Shown piece by piece: positions 29,011 to 37,031 of a DNA stretch of 64,000 bases. The notes below the pieces were generated by a model. It searched no databases and was not told where the DNA came from. It was given only the letters and a program-made list of their open reading frames with translations. The position numbers and the translations under genes are program-made. How positions within the stretch are numbered: the first letter of the stretch is position 1; each line of letters starts with the position of its first letter. The DNA lies in contig NZ_QJUA01000024.1 in NCBI RefSeq assembly GCF_003254575.1, positions 24,142-88,141 on the forward strand, written 5' to 3'. This DNA comes from Mycobacterium kyogaense. Its GTDB lineage: Bacteria; Actinomycetota; Actinomycetes; Mycobacteriales; Mycobacteriaceae.

Positions 29011-29454
29011 TCAGGACGTGTGCACGATGAGCACGTCCGACTTCGCCCGGCGCGCGACGTTCGCGGGCACCGAACCCAGCAGCCGGCCGGCGATGGTGCT
29101 GAGCCCGACGTTTCCGACGACGAGCAGGTCGGCGCCCACCTCCTCGACGAGGTCGACGAGGGCATCCACCGGAGCGCCGATGACGGCCTTCTCCTCGATG
29201 TTCTCGGCGCCGGCAGCCTTGGCACGGTCGCGGGCCTCACGCAGGATCGCGTAGATCGGGGCGTTGCCGGACATCTTGTAGCCCTCGTCCTTGAGCAGGT
29301 CCGCCGCGCGCTGATCCTCGCCCTGCGGGAAGTAGGCCGTCGAGACGATCAGCTTGGCGCCCGCTCCGGCGGCGATCTGACCGGCACGATCCACCGCACG
29401 CAACGACGAGTCCGAACCGTCCGTGCCGACCACCACGGTTTGGTAGGCGCTCAT
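29011..29454 (-). CDS. Universal stress protein, cAMP-binding type
   Basis: The 147-residue single-domain USP has the nucleotide loop VVVGTDGSDSS and the GNVGLSTIAGRLLGSVPANV motif. It closely resembles Rv1636 / MSMEG_3811, which bind cAMP in preference to ATP and are thought to buffer free cAMP (family knowledge). CGGGAGGATATGA precedes ATG 29454. It is transcribed alone toward the shared terminator. A class III adenylate cyclase is encoded elsewhere in the window (3436-4281), which could feed the same nucleotide pool. Confidence 0.92.
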   Translation of the reverse strand: MSAYQTVVVGTDGSDSSLRAVDRAGQIAAGAGAKLIVSTAYFPQGEDQRAADLLKDEGYKMSGNAPIYAILREARDRAKAAGAENIEEKAVIGAPVDALVDLVEEVGADLLVVGNVGLSTIAGRLLGSVPANVARRAKSDVLIVHTS

Positions 29455-29684
29455 TCATATCCTCCCGATGTGAGTTGCTGCTCTGCCATTCCCAGGCCAA
29501 TCGTGACAGTAACCCGGTATCCGGCGAACACGGGTGCGATTCACGACACCCGCACGCCATTTGCCCAGGATCGACGTGATTGCACGCTGGCAACGTCACC
29601 TTATTGCGTACGACGTGACCCGTCCGACACGGCGGTCGCCAGGCGGTGCCCTCACACATCAGATCTCGCGTGTCCGGTGGACGG

Positions 29685-30434
29685 TCAGCCGCCCGATCCT
29701 GACACAGGTTCGTTCTCGGATACCGGAACATCCTGTTGCGCGGACATTTTGGTGGTGTCGGCGGCGACTCCGGTCACCCGCCGGGCGGCGAACGTGGCGG
29801 CCTCGTCGATCATCCCGTTCCACACGTAGGAATAGTGAGCGAACATGTCGAACCCCTTGGAGCAGTACGGGTCGTTCGTTGCGCACAGGTCGATGGCTCT
29901 GCTGCCGTAGAGCGGGCTGATCGTGGTCAGCGGTCCGAGATTGGCGTAGTCCCGCGAGGGGTTGCCGAAGACGGCGATCGCCGCCACGTGGTTGACCATC
30001 GCGTCGGGCAGCGGCGAGGGCGTGAAGAACCACAACTTGCGCTTGCCGATGGTGATGAGGTCGATCACCCCTGCGCCCTGGGAGATTCCGCCGAGCACGA
30101 TTTTGGTCGTCGGACACATGCCGGCGATGTACTGCACGTGTTTGTTGGCGTCGACCGCTCCCTCGGAGGTCGATTTCGAGAAGTCCCAGCTGGCCGAGTA
30201 GTCGACCGCGTAGGCCTCGATCTTCTTGGTGCTCAACTTCTTCTGCAACGCTTTGACGAACAGCGTGCCCACTGGACCGAAGCCCGGTTTGTCGCTGGTG
30301 CCCCGAGCGAACACCACCTCGACGTCGGGGCAGGAGGCCGCCACTGCGATCGGCGCGCGAACGGTCATCGCGCACAGCGCCAGCGCGCTGGTGACCGCGA
30401 TGCCGAGCGCACGAGCTGCCTGGCGAGTGCTCAC
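29685..30434 (-). CDS. Secreted cutinase-family esterase
   Basis: The 249-residue exported hydrolase has a signal peptide ending near AVAAS, then CPDVEVVFARGT, the standard cutinase start. The catalytic triad reads Ser in GGISQGAGV, Asp in ATNDPYCSKG and His in FAHYSYV; the paired cysteines fit the family disulfides. The tail is a Ser/Gly/Glu-rich extension. GTG 30434 (VSTRQAARALG) starts directly at the signal peptide; the frame is open to 30533 but those codons look non-coding. Mycobacterial members hydrolyse lipid esters. The gap to the stress gene (29455-29684) holds nothing I can name. Confidence 0.85.
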   Translation of the reverse strand: MSTRQAARALGIAVTSALALCAMTVRAPIAVAASCPDVEVVFARGTSDKPGFGPVGTLFVKALQKKLSTKKIEAYAVDYSASWDFSKSTSEGAVDANKHVQYIAGMCPTTKIVLGGISQGAGVIDLITIGKRKLWFFTPSPLPDAMVNHVAAIAVFGNPSRDYANLGPLTTISPLYGSRAIDLCATNDPYCSKGFDMFAHYSYVWNGMIDEAATFAARRVTGVAADTTKMSAQQDVPVSENEPVSGSGG

Positions 30435-30600
30435 GCGAACACCGTGGCACAGTTTCAGCAAACGTTGCCACACCGGCGACTCAATGGTGATCGTTGCGTT
30501 GCCGAACTGTGTTGCGGCGGCGCTACAAAGCACTGCGACGTGCCGTTATTTGCCGACGACCCTTTCGCTCAACGGATAACCGTTGACGCGTGCGTCGATG

Positions 30601-30921
30601 TCAGTGGGCGGCGCCGAGCTCGACCAGTAGTACGCCAGCCACGATCAAACCCATCCCCGCGAGCATCGTGGGCGTGAGCGGCTCGCGGAAGAGGACGCGC
30701 GATGCGGCGGCGGTCAGGGCGACTCCCGCAGCGGCCCAGATGCCATAGGCGATACCGAGCGGCATGCCGTGCTGCAGCGATGCCGAGAGCAGGGTGAACG
30801 CGATGACGTAGCCGATGATCACCACGACGTAGAAGAGGTGACGGCCGCCGGCGGCGACCCGCAAGGCCAGGGTGCCGGTGACCTCTGATCCGATGGCCGC
30901 CAGCAGCAGGACATATTGCAT
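30601..30921 (-). CDS. Small multidrug resistance (SMR) subunit B
   Basis: This 106-residue protein has four transmembrane helices of the EmrE/QacE family and exchanges drug cations for protons. The membrane carboxylate is the Glu in AAIGSEVTGTLALR in helix 1. The YGIWAAAGVALTA segment of helix 3 and the closing GVLLVELG are typical. Its ATG shares one base with the TGA of a second SMR gene, so the two very likely form a heterodimeric pump like EbrAB or YkkCD. Confidence 0.9.
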   Translation of the reverse strand: MQYVLLLAAIGSEVTGTLALRVAAGGRHLFYVVVIIGYVIAFTLLSASLQHGMPLGIAYGIWAAAGVALTAAASRVLFREPLTPTMLAGMGLIVAGVLLVELGAAH

Positions 30922-31277
30922 CAGGGCGCCCCGGCAGCGGCGTCGTCTGCGGTGTCATCGGCGCGGTGAGAGCCCATCTCGACCAGCAATACGCCGCCGA
31001 TGATGAAGACCATGCCGATACCCATCACGACGGTGAACGCCTCACCGAAGATGATCGACGACAGGATCGCGGTGAGCGCCACGCCGATCGCACCCCAGAT
31101 GCCATAGGCCACACCGAGGCCCATGCCCCGTTTGAGCACGAGCGCCAGGAACACGAACGAGGCGAGGTAGCCGCCGACCACGACGATGTACAGCGTGGGT
31201 GTGGTGACGGCGGCCTTCAGCGACAACGTCGCGGCGACCTCACTGACGATGGCGCAGAGCAGGAGAAGCCACGTCAT
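30921..31277 (-). CDS. Small multidrug resistance (SMR) subunit A
   Basis: The 118-residue four-helix SMR protein has the essential Glu in CAIVSEVAATLSLKAA, a helix 3 with YGIWGAIGVALTAILS, and a charged C-terminal tail (SHRADDTADDAAAG). It is the first gene of the pair and lies 31 bases downstream of tRNA-Cys on the same strand, so both may share its transcript. The asymmetric tail is typical of paired SMRs with fixed opposite membrane topology. I found no guanidine-riboswitch-like sequence upstream. Confidence 0.9.
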   Translation of the reverse strand: MTWLLLLCAIVSEVAATLSLKAAVTTPTLYIVVVGGYLASFVFLALVLKRGMGLGVAYGIWGAIGVALTAILSSIIFGEAFTVVMGIGMVFIIGGVLLVEMGSHRADDTADDAAAGAP

Positions 31278-31308
31278 GAGGACTCAAGGTACCCGGACAC
31301 TTCGTGCG

Positions 31309-31379
31309 AGCGGATGACGGGATTCGAACCCGTGTAGACGGCTTTGCAGGCCGGTGCCTAGCCACTCAGCCACACCCGC
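31309..31379 (-). tRNA. tRNA-Cys (GCA)
   Basis: The 71-base gene folds as a normal cloverleaf. Acceptor stem GCGGGTG pairs with CATCCGC (one G-T), the anticodon loop is CTGCAAA with anticodon GCA, and the T arm is ACGGG-TTCGAAT-CCCGT. The discriminator base is T, as required for cysteine. CCA is not encoded. Confidence 0.95.
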
Positions 31380-31427
31380 ACTGCCCGTCACTGTGCCTGC
31401 CCGCACGGCGCCGGCCCAGGCTTGCGC

Positions 31428-32861
31428 TCACCGTGATCCTGGCCCGGGCACGGGCCGGCCGCTGCGCGCCGCGGAGACGGCGGCCGCTGCCGCCAGCACC
31501 GCGAACACGCCGAACAGCCAGTGCGCGGCCGTCGCGTCTCCGCGATCGGCGACGTTGACCACGACCCCGGCCAGCGCGGCTCCGAACGCCCCGCAGATCA
31601 CCTGCACGGTGTTGATGGCTGCTGCGGCCGCGGGCCCCTCCGCAGGATCACGCACCTTGCCCATCGCCCACGCCGACAGGTGCGGCCACGCCATACCGAT
31701 CCCCGACCCGGTGATCACCAGTGCCAGCGCCCACGCCGCGACGAACCACGCCGACACGTCCTGCCGCTGCGTCACCGCACCGAGCGCCAAGCCTGTCGCC
31801 ATCACCAGCGGTGCCACCGCCACCACGCGCACGACGACGGCGGGCCTGCTCAGCGACGCGCTGGTGATCTCCCCCACCGTCCATCCCACAGCCAGGCCCG
31901 CGCCGAGAAAGCCCGCCGCCAAGGGCGCGAGATGGGCTAGCCGCTGCGCGAACAGCGGCACGTACATGTCCACCATCGTCGCGGCCATCAGCGTGCCGAG
32001 CGTCAGGTAGACCCACTTCAACGGTCCAGGGGCGAACGCACTCGGCGGCAACACCGCGGCGCGGGCTCGACGGTCGACGAATACGAACACCGGGATCAAC
32101 ACCAGACCCGCGGCCACCAAACCCGCCGTGGCCCGCGCGTCATGCGGGACCCCGGCCGCCGACACCAGCAGCGCGGCCGTGCCGAGCAGCAGCAGCGAGC
32201 GGATCGGGATGCCGACCCGCGCCGGTGGTGTCGCGTCGGCCGCGCGGCCGGGTAGCGCCACCGGCACCAGCAGCGACATCGCCGTCGTCATCACCACGAG
32301 CAGCCCGAAAGCCCAACGCCACGAACCGAACTGGGCGAACAAGCCGCCGGTCGCCGGCCCGACCAGGGTGCCGACGCCCCACATCGCGGACACCAGGGCC
32401 GAGGCTTTGGTCCACAATCTGCTGGGTAGTGCGGTGTTGATGACGGCATACCCGAGTCCGGCCAGCATGCCGCCGGCCGCACCCTGTACCGTCCGGCCGA
32501 CGAGCAGCAGCTCCATCGTGGGTGCCGCGGCGCACGCGAGGCTGCCGACCCCGAACATGCTCAGCCCGAACAGGTATGAGCGCCGCGGACCCCACCGCGT
32601 GAGGACGGAATGCACGGTGGTGGCAGCGACCACCGATCCGACCAGATACACCGTGGTGACCCACGCGTAGAGCCGCTGCCCGCCGATGTCGGCGACCGCG
32701 CTGGGCATCAGGCTGATCGTGAGGAACTCGTTGGTCGCATACAGCGCCACGCCGCCGGCGAGCACGGTCGAGGCGCCCAGGTATCGCGGGCCGAGGAGGT
32801 CCCGCCACGTTCCCGCGTTCTGGCGCTCTTCCGCTGCTTCGTCGGCGTCGATGTCGGTCAC
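31428..32861 (-). CDS. MFS multidrug efflux transporter
   Basis: The 477-residue membrane protein of the major facilitator superfamily has 12-14 helices and resembles the EmrB/QacA drug:H+ branch. The loop 2-3 motif reads VHSVLTRWGPRRSYLFG and the helix 5 motif C region reads MWGVGTLVGPATGGLFA. The N-terminus is an acidic cytoplasmic segment (MTDIDADEAAEERQN). Position beside uvrB matches Rv1634 of M. tuberculosis (from memory). It is read toward tRNA-Cys and is separated from uvrB by 39 bases on the same strand. Confidence 0.9.
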   Translation of the reverse strand: MTDIDADEAAEERQNAGTWRDLLGPRYLGASTVLAGGVALYATNEFLTISLMPSAVADIGGQRLYAWVTTVYLVGSVVAATTVHSVLTRWGPRRSYLFGLSMFGVGSLACAAAPTMELLLVGRTVQGAAGGMLAGLGYAVINTALPSRLWTKASALVSAMWGVGTLVGPATGGLFAQFGSWRWAFGLLVVMTTAMSLLVPVALPGRAADATPPARVGIPIRSLLLLGTAALLVSAAGVPHDARATAGLVAAGLVLIPVFVFVDRRARAAVLPPSAFAPGPLKWVYLTLGTLMAATMVDMYVPLFAQRLAHLAPLAAGFLGAGLAVGWTVGEITSASLSRPAVVVRVVAVAPLVMATGLALGAVTQRQDVSAWFVAAWALALVITGSGIGMAWPHLSAWAMGKVRDPAEGPAAAAAINTVQVICGAFGAALAGVVVNVADRGDATAAHWLFGVFAVLAAAAAVSAARSGRPVPGPGSR

Positions 32862-32900
32862 GCCGTCGACCGTAGGACCTCAACAGCGCTTGAGATCAAC

Positions 32901-35063
32901 CTATTTCAGCCCCGCCGCGTCCATGCCCCGCAGTTCCTTCTTGAGATCCTGGATCTCGTCGCGGATGCGCGCGGCCAACTCGAACTGCAGATCGCGTGCC
33001 GCAGCCATCATCTGAGCCGTCAGATCCTTGATCAGATCAGCCAATTCGGCGCGTGGCATGTTGCGGGTGTCGCGGCCCTCGATGACGCCGGCGCTGACCG
33101 CCCGGCCGGGTTCGCCCTGCGCGCGCCGCCCCCGCGAGGCGTTGCGGCCCGAACCGCCCACCTCCACCGCCGCGTCGGTGTCGTCGGCCTCCCGGTACAC
33201 TTGGTCGAGGATGTCGGCGATCTTCTTGCGCAGCGGCTGCGGATCGATCCCGTGTTCGGTGTTGTAGGCGATCTGCTTGGCCCGGCGCCGATCGGTCTCG
33301 TCGATGGCTTCCTTCATCGAGTCGGTGATCTTGTCGGCGTACATGTGCACCTCGCCGGAGACGTTGCGCGCCGCACGGCCGATGGTCTGGATCAGGCTGC
33401 GGGGCGAGCGCAGGAAGCCTTCCTTGTCCGCGTCGAGGATCGCCACCAGTGAAACCTCGGGAAGGTCGAGGCCCTCTCGCAGCAGGTTGATGCCGATGAG
33501 CACGTCGTACTCCCCCAGCCGCAGCTGCCGCAGCAGCTCGACCCGACGCAGGGTGTCGACCTCCGAGTGCAGGTACCGCACCCGGATGCCCATCTCCAGC
33601 AGGTAGTCGGTCAGATCCTCCGCCATCTTCTTCGTCAGCGTGGTGACCAGCACCCGCTCGTCGCGCTCGGTGCGCAGGCGGATCTCCCCGATCAGGTCAT
33701 CGATCTGACCCTTCGTCGGCTTGACGATCACCTGCGGGTCGACCAGACCGGTCGGCCGGATCACCTGCTCGACGAACTCTCCCCCGGTCTGGCTGAGCTC
33801 GTACGGGCCCGGTGTAGCCGACAGATACACCGTCTGACCGATGCGGTCGGCGAACTCCTCCCAGGTCAAGGGTCGGTTGTCGACGGCCGACGGCAACCGG
33901 AAGCCGAACTCCACCAGGTTGCGCTTGCGGGACATGTCACCCTCGTACATGCCGCCGATCTGCGGCACCGTCACGTGCGACTCGTCGATGACGAGCAGGA
34001 AGTCCTCCGGGAAGTAATCGATGAGAGTCGCGGGGGCCGAGCCGGCGGGCCGGCCGTCGATGTGGCGCGAGTAGTTCTCGATGCCCGAACAAAACCCGAC
34101 CTGACGCATCATCTCGACGTCGTAGTTGGTGCGCATCCGCAACCGCTGCGCCTCGAGCAGTTTGCCCTGACTCTCCAACTCCGCCAGGCGGGCCTCGAGT
34201 TCGGCCTCGATGGTGGAGATCGCCTGCGCCATCCGCTCCGGCCCGGCGACGTAGTGGGTGGCCGGGAAGATCCGCAGCGAGTCCACCTGCCGGATGATGT
34301 CGCCGGTCAGCGGGTGCAGGTAGTACAGCGCCTCGACCTCGTCACCGAAGAACTCGATGCGCACCGCGAGCTCCTCGTACGACGGGATGATCTCCACGGT
34401 GTCGCCGCGCACGCGGAACGTCCCGCGGGTGAACGACATGTCGTTGCGGGTGTACTGAACGTCGACGAGCAGCCGCAGCAGCCCGTCGCGGGGCACCTCG
34501 TCGCCGACCTTCAATTCCACCGAACGGTCCATGTACGACTGCGGAGTGCCCAAGCCGTAGATGCACGACACCGACGCCACCACCACCACGTCGCGGCGGG
34601 AGAGCAGGCTCGACGTCGCCGAGTGCCGCAGCCGCTCGACGTCGTCGTTGATCGAGCTGTCCTTCTCGATGTAGGTGTCGGTCTGCGCGATGTACGCCTC
34701 GGGCTGATAGTAGTCGTAGTACGAGACGAAGTACTCGACGGCGTTGTGCGGCAACATCTCCCGCAGTTCATTGGCGAGCTGGGCGGCCAGTGTCTTGTTC
34801 GGCGCCATCACCAGTGTGGGCCGTTGCAGACGCTCGATGAGCCAGGCGGTGGTCGCCGACTTACCGGTACCCGTCGCGCCGAGCAGGACGACGTCGCGTT
34901 CCCCGCCGCGGATACGCTGCTCGAGCGCCTCGATCGCCGCCGGCTGGTCACCGGCGGGCTGATACTCGCTGACCACTTCGAACCGGCCGCCCGCCCGCAC
35001 CACCTGATCGACAGGGCGGTACTCCGAATGAGCGAGCACCGGGTGTTCAGTCGCGAAAGCCAT
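32901..35063 (-). CDS. uvrB: Excinuclease ABC subunit B
   Basis: UvrB is the damage-verifying helicase-like subunit of nucleotide excision repair. The 720-residue protein has Walker A GATGTGKS (62-69), the beta hairpin segment YYDYYQPEAYIAQTDTYIEK, the DEAD-like box DESH, and helicase motif VI TIGRAARN. A C-terminal UVR motif ends in MRDEIQDLKKELRGMDAAGLK-like residues that contact UvrC. ATG 35063 (MAFATEHPVLAH) is the family start; the very long upstream open frame is a GC-rich shadow. The protein has a charged linker (GRNASRGRRAQ) before the UVR motif. Confidence 0.98.
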   Translation of the reverse strand: MAFATEHPVLAHSEYRPVDQVVRAGGRFEVVSEYQPAGDQPAAIEALEQRIRGGERDVVLLGATGTGKSATTAWLIERLQRPTLVMAPNKTLAAQLANELREMLPHNAVEYFVSYYDYYQPEAYIAQTDTYIEKDSSINDDVERLRHSATSSLLSRRDVVVVASVSCIYGLGTPQSYMDRSVELKVGDEVPRDGLLRLLVDVQYTRNDMSFTRGTFRVRGDTVEIIPSYEELAVRIEFFGDEVEALYYLHPLTGDIIRQVDSLRIFPATHYVAGPERMAQAISTIEAELEARLAELESQGKLLEAQRLRMRTNYDVEMMRQVGFCSGIENYSRHIDGRPAGSAPATLIDYFPEDFLLVIDESHVTVPQIGGMYEGDMSRKRNLVEFGFRLPSAVDNRPLTWEEFADRIGQTVYLSATPGPYELSQTGGEFVEQVIRPTGLVDPQVIVKPTKGQIDDLIGEIRLRTERDERVLVTTLTKKMAEDLTDYLLEMGIRVRYLHSEVDTLRRVELLRQLRLGEYDVLIGINLLREGLDLPEVSLVAILDADKEGFLRSPRSLIQTIGRAARNVSGEVHMYADKITDSMKEAIDETDRRRAKQIAYNTEHGIDPQPLRKKIADILDQVYREADDTDAAVEVGGSGRNASRGRRAQGEPGRAVSAGVIEGRDTRNMPRAELADLIKDLTAQMMAAARDLQFELAARIRDEIQDLKKELRGMDAAGLK

Positions 35064-35138
35064 GTTCACCAGGGTAGAACCCAGCACCGACAACTTCTCT
35101 TCCCCGCCGGTTCCCCCCGGACCCCCGCGCTGCCTATC

Positions 35139-35654
35139 CTGATCGGCATCCATCCACCCAAACGCGAGACCTTCGACCTCGTCGCCCGGACCAACACCGA
35201 TCCGAAAGGCGTCGTGCGGGACGTCGACGTCTACGACCTGCACCCCTGGGGGCTGTACATGGCCAGGCCCGCCCCGGGTCGGGCCCAGTTCGGCTACCTC
35301 GAGTCCTGGTTGCTGCCGGCGCTGAACCTGCGGGTGACCGTCTTCCATTTCCATCCCGGCCATGAACGAGACCAGGACTTCTACCTCGACGTCGGCGTCT
35401 ACACGCCCGGCCCGCAGCTCTGGATCGGCGAAGACCACTACCTCGACCTGGTGCTGCGCACCGGCCGCGGGGTCGACGTCACCGACGTCGACGAACTCGT
35501 CGCGGCGCTCGGCGACGGCCTCCTCGACCCCGGCGACGCCGAGCGTGCGATCCACACCGCGGTGCAGACCGTGGAGGCGCTCGCCCGGCACGGCTACGAC
35601 CTGGACCGGTGGCTGGCAACCATCGGCATCACGCTGACGTGGCGCGGAGCATAG
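35139..35654 (+). CDS. DUF402 domain protein (start codon uncertain)
   Basis: The 170-residue protein has the DUF402 nucleotide-binding beta-barrel fold, with HPPKRETFDLVARTNTDPKG, YLESWLLPALNLRV, DQDFYLDVGVYTPG and DHYLDLVLR. Its homologue beside uvrB is Rv1632c (from memory). There is no ATG, GTG or TTG between the uvrB start region and the conserved HPPK. CTG at 35130 or 35139, or ATC at 35142, would have to serve. I chose CTG 35139. The gene is divergent from uvrB. DUF402 proteins include nucleotide phosphatases, but the activity here is unknown. Confidence 0.7.
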   Translation: MIGIHPPKRETFDLVARTNTDPKGVVRDVDVYDLHPWGLYMARPAPGRAQFGYLESWLLPALNLRVTVFHFHPGHERDQDFYLDVGVYTPGPQLWIGEDHYLDLVLRTGRGVDVTDVDELVAALGDGLLDPGDAERAIHTAVQTVEALARHGYDLDRWLATIGITLTWRGA

Positions 35655-35663
35655 ACTCCCGAT

Positions 35664-36209
35664 GTGAGTTCGAGGAGACGGACGCGGGGCGCCCGCACGA
35701 TCGCGGCCGCCGCGATCATCGCGGCGGGTGCGCTCACGGTCCCAGCCGGCGGAGCCATCGCCGTAGCCGATCCTGCTGCCCCCGGCGCGGAGCCGCCCGC
35801 ACCGCCGGTTCAGCACAACGTGATCTACCGTGCGCGCGCCGACGGCACCTCGCGCGGCGCGGTGGTCGCCTACAAGCAGGACGACCAGAACGTCAACAGC
35901 GCGCAACCGACGATGCTGCCGGGGCAGACGTTCGAAGTGGACACGGTGCTGACCGACCCCAAGCTGGCCGGGATGCAGATCTCGATCCAGTGGCCCTACG
36001 GCTCGAACCTGCACTGCGAGATCCTCGTCGACGACCAGATCGTGGCGCAGGCCGATCAGTTCATCGCGCCGCGGTTCTTCCGCGTCAAGGACGATCCGCT
36101 GTACGGCACGTTGCAGTGCGGCGCCCCGCTGGACATCCCGGCCGGTGGCGAGCCCACACCGCCCGCTGACCCCGCCGCGGCCGCGGACCCCGCGCCACCG
36201 CCTACCTGA
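35664..36209 (+). CDS. Secreted mycobacterial protein of unknown function
   Basis: The 181-residue protein has a clear Sec signal peptide (basic SSRRRTRGARTI, then an Ala-rich core ending near AVADP). The mature body has beta-strand character: HNVIYRARADGTSRGAVVAYK, then NLHCEILVDDQIVAQADQF and YGTLQCGAP, with two cysteines that could pair. The end is Pro/Ala-rich. The body faintly recalls MmpS-type extracellular domains, but I would not assign it. GTG 35664 is used. It follows the DUF402 gene by nine bases. Confidence 0.65.
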   Translation: MSSRRRTRGARTIAAAAIIAAGALTVPAGGAIAVADPAAPGAEPPAPPVQHNVIYRARADGTSRGAVVAYKQDDQNVNSAQPTMLPGQTFEVDTVLTDPKLAGMQISIQWPYGSNLHCEILVDDQIVAQADQFIAPRFFRVKDDPLYGTLQCGAPLDIPAGGEPTPPADPAAAADPAPPPT

Positions 36210-36213
36210 GGAC

Positions 36214-36235
36214 TTGACCCTCACGGACCGTGAGG
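36214..36235 (+). promoter_or_regulatory. TipA-type MerR operator with -35 box
   Basis: A -35 element TTGACC (36214-36219) runs into the perfect dyad CCTCACGG-A-CCGTGAGG (36219-36235), 16 bases before the GTG of the MerR/TipAS gene. The arrangement closely resembles the Streptomyces tipA promoter as I recall it, where the dyad occupies an over-long spacer. Autoregulation by the encoded protein is therefore likely. Confidence 0.7.
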
Positions 36236-36251
36236 CACCAACCTGGTCAAC

Positions 36252-37025
36252 GTGACGCAGGAGATGGGTGTGGAAGAACTCACCGTCGGTGAGGTCGCGC
36301 AGCGGTTCGGTATCACGGTCCGGACGCTGCACCACTACGACGACATCGGGTTGCTGACCCCGGGACGCCGCAATTCGTCGGGATATCGGGTGTACACCGC
36401 CGAGGATCTGACTCGGTTGTCCCAGATCATCGTCTACCGCCGGCTCGAGCTGCCCCTCGACGAGATCGCGCAGCTCCTGGCCGACGGCGACAACGTCAGC
36501 CACCTGATTCGTCAGCGCGAACGCGTCATGTCCCGGCTCGAGGAGATGAGAGATCTCGTCGAGGCAATCGATCAGGCATTGGAGAAAGCAATGGCGAACA
36601 CCCCCATGACCGACGACGACATGCGCGAACTCTTCGGGGAGGGCTTCGACGATTACCAGGCAGAAGCGCAGGAGAAGTTCGGCGAGTCCGAGCAGTGGAA
36701 GGAGTCCCAGCGCAGGACGAAGTCCTACGGCAAGGAGGACTGGATCCGGATCAAAGCCGAGGGCGAGGCGGTCGAGAAGGCCCTCTCCGAGGCCTATCGC
36801 GCCGGACTTCCCGCCGACTCCGACCCGGCGATGCACGCGGCCGAACAACACCGACTCCATGTGAACCGGTGGTTCTACGACTGCCCGCCGGCCATGCACC
36901 GCACCTTGGGCGACATGTACGTCAGTGATCCACGCTATGTCGCCCGGTACGACGAATCATTCGAGCTGCCGGGCTTCGCGGCGTACTGCCGAGACGCGAT
37001 CCATGCGAACGCGGACCGCCACTGA
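36252..37025 (+). CDS. MerR-family regulator with TipAS antibiotic-binding domain
   Basis: The 257-residue protein has an N-terminal MerR winged helix (TVGEVAQRFGITVRTLHHYDDIGLLTPGRR), a dimerising coiled coil (about 85-115) and a C-terminal TipAS domain. TipAS hallmarks are a GESEQWKESQRRTKSYGKEDW stretch and RWFYDCPPAMHRTLGDMYVSDPRY. TipAS domains bind thiopeptides and other multidrug-like compounds, then the protein bends its promoter to activate it. GTG 36252 is used; a second GTG/ATG lies a few codons in. The TipA-like dyad just upstream supports autoregulation. Confidence 0.9.
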   Translation: MTQEMGVEELTVGEVAQRFGITVRTLHHYDDIGLLTPGRRNSSGYRVYTAEDLTRLSQIIVYRRLELPLDEIAQLLADGDNVSHLIRQRERVMSRLEEMRDLVEAIDQALEKAMANTPMTDDDMRELFGEGFDDYQAEAQEKFGESEQWKESQRRTKSYGKEDWIRIKAEGEAVEKALSEAYRAGLPADSDPAMHAAEQHRLHVNRWFYDCPPAMHRTLGDMYVSDPRYVARYDESFELPGFAAYCRDAIHANADRH

Positions 37026-37031
37026 AGGCTC

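Noticed and set aside
35064..36899. 612-codon N-terminal extension of uvrB
   Set aside because: The extra residues overlap the DUF402, secreted-protein and MerR genes on the other strand and lack any motif. UvrB has its normal length from 35063.
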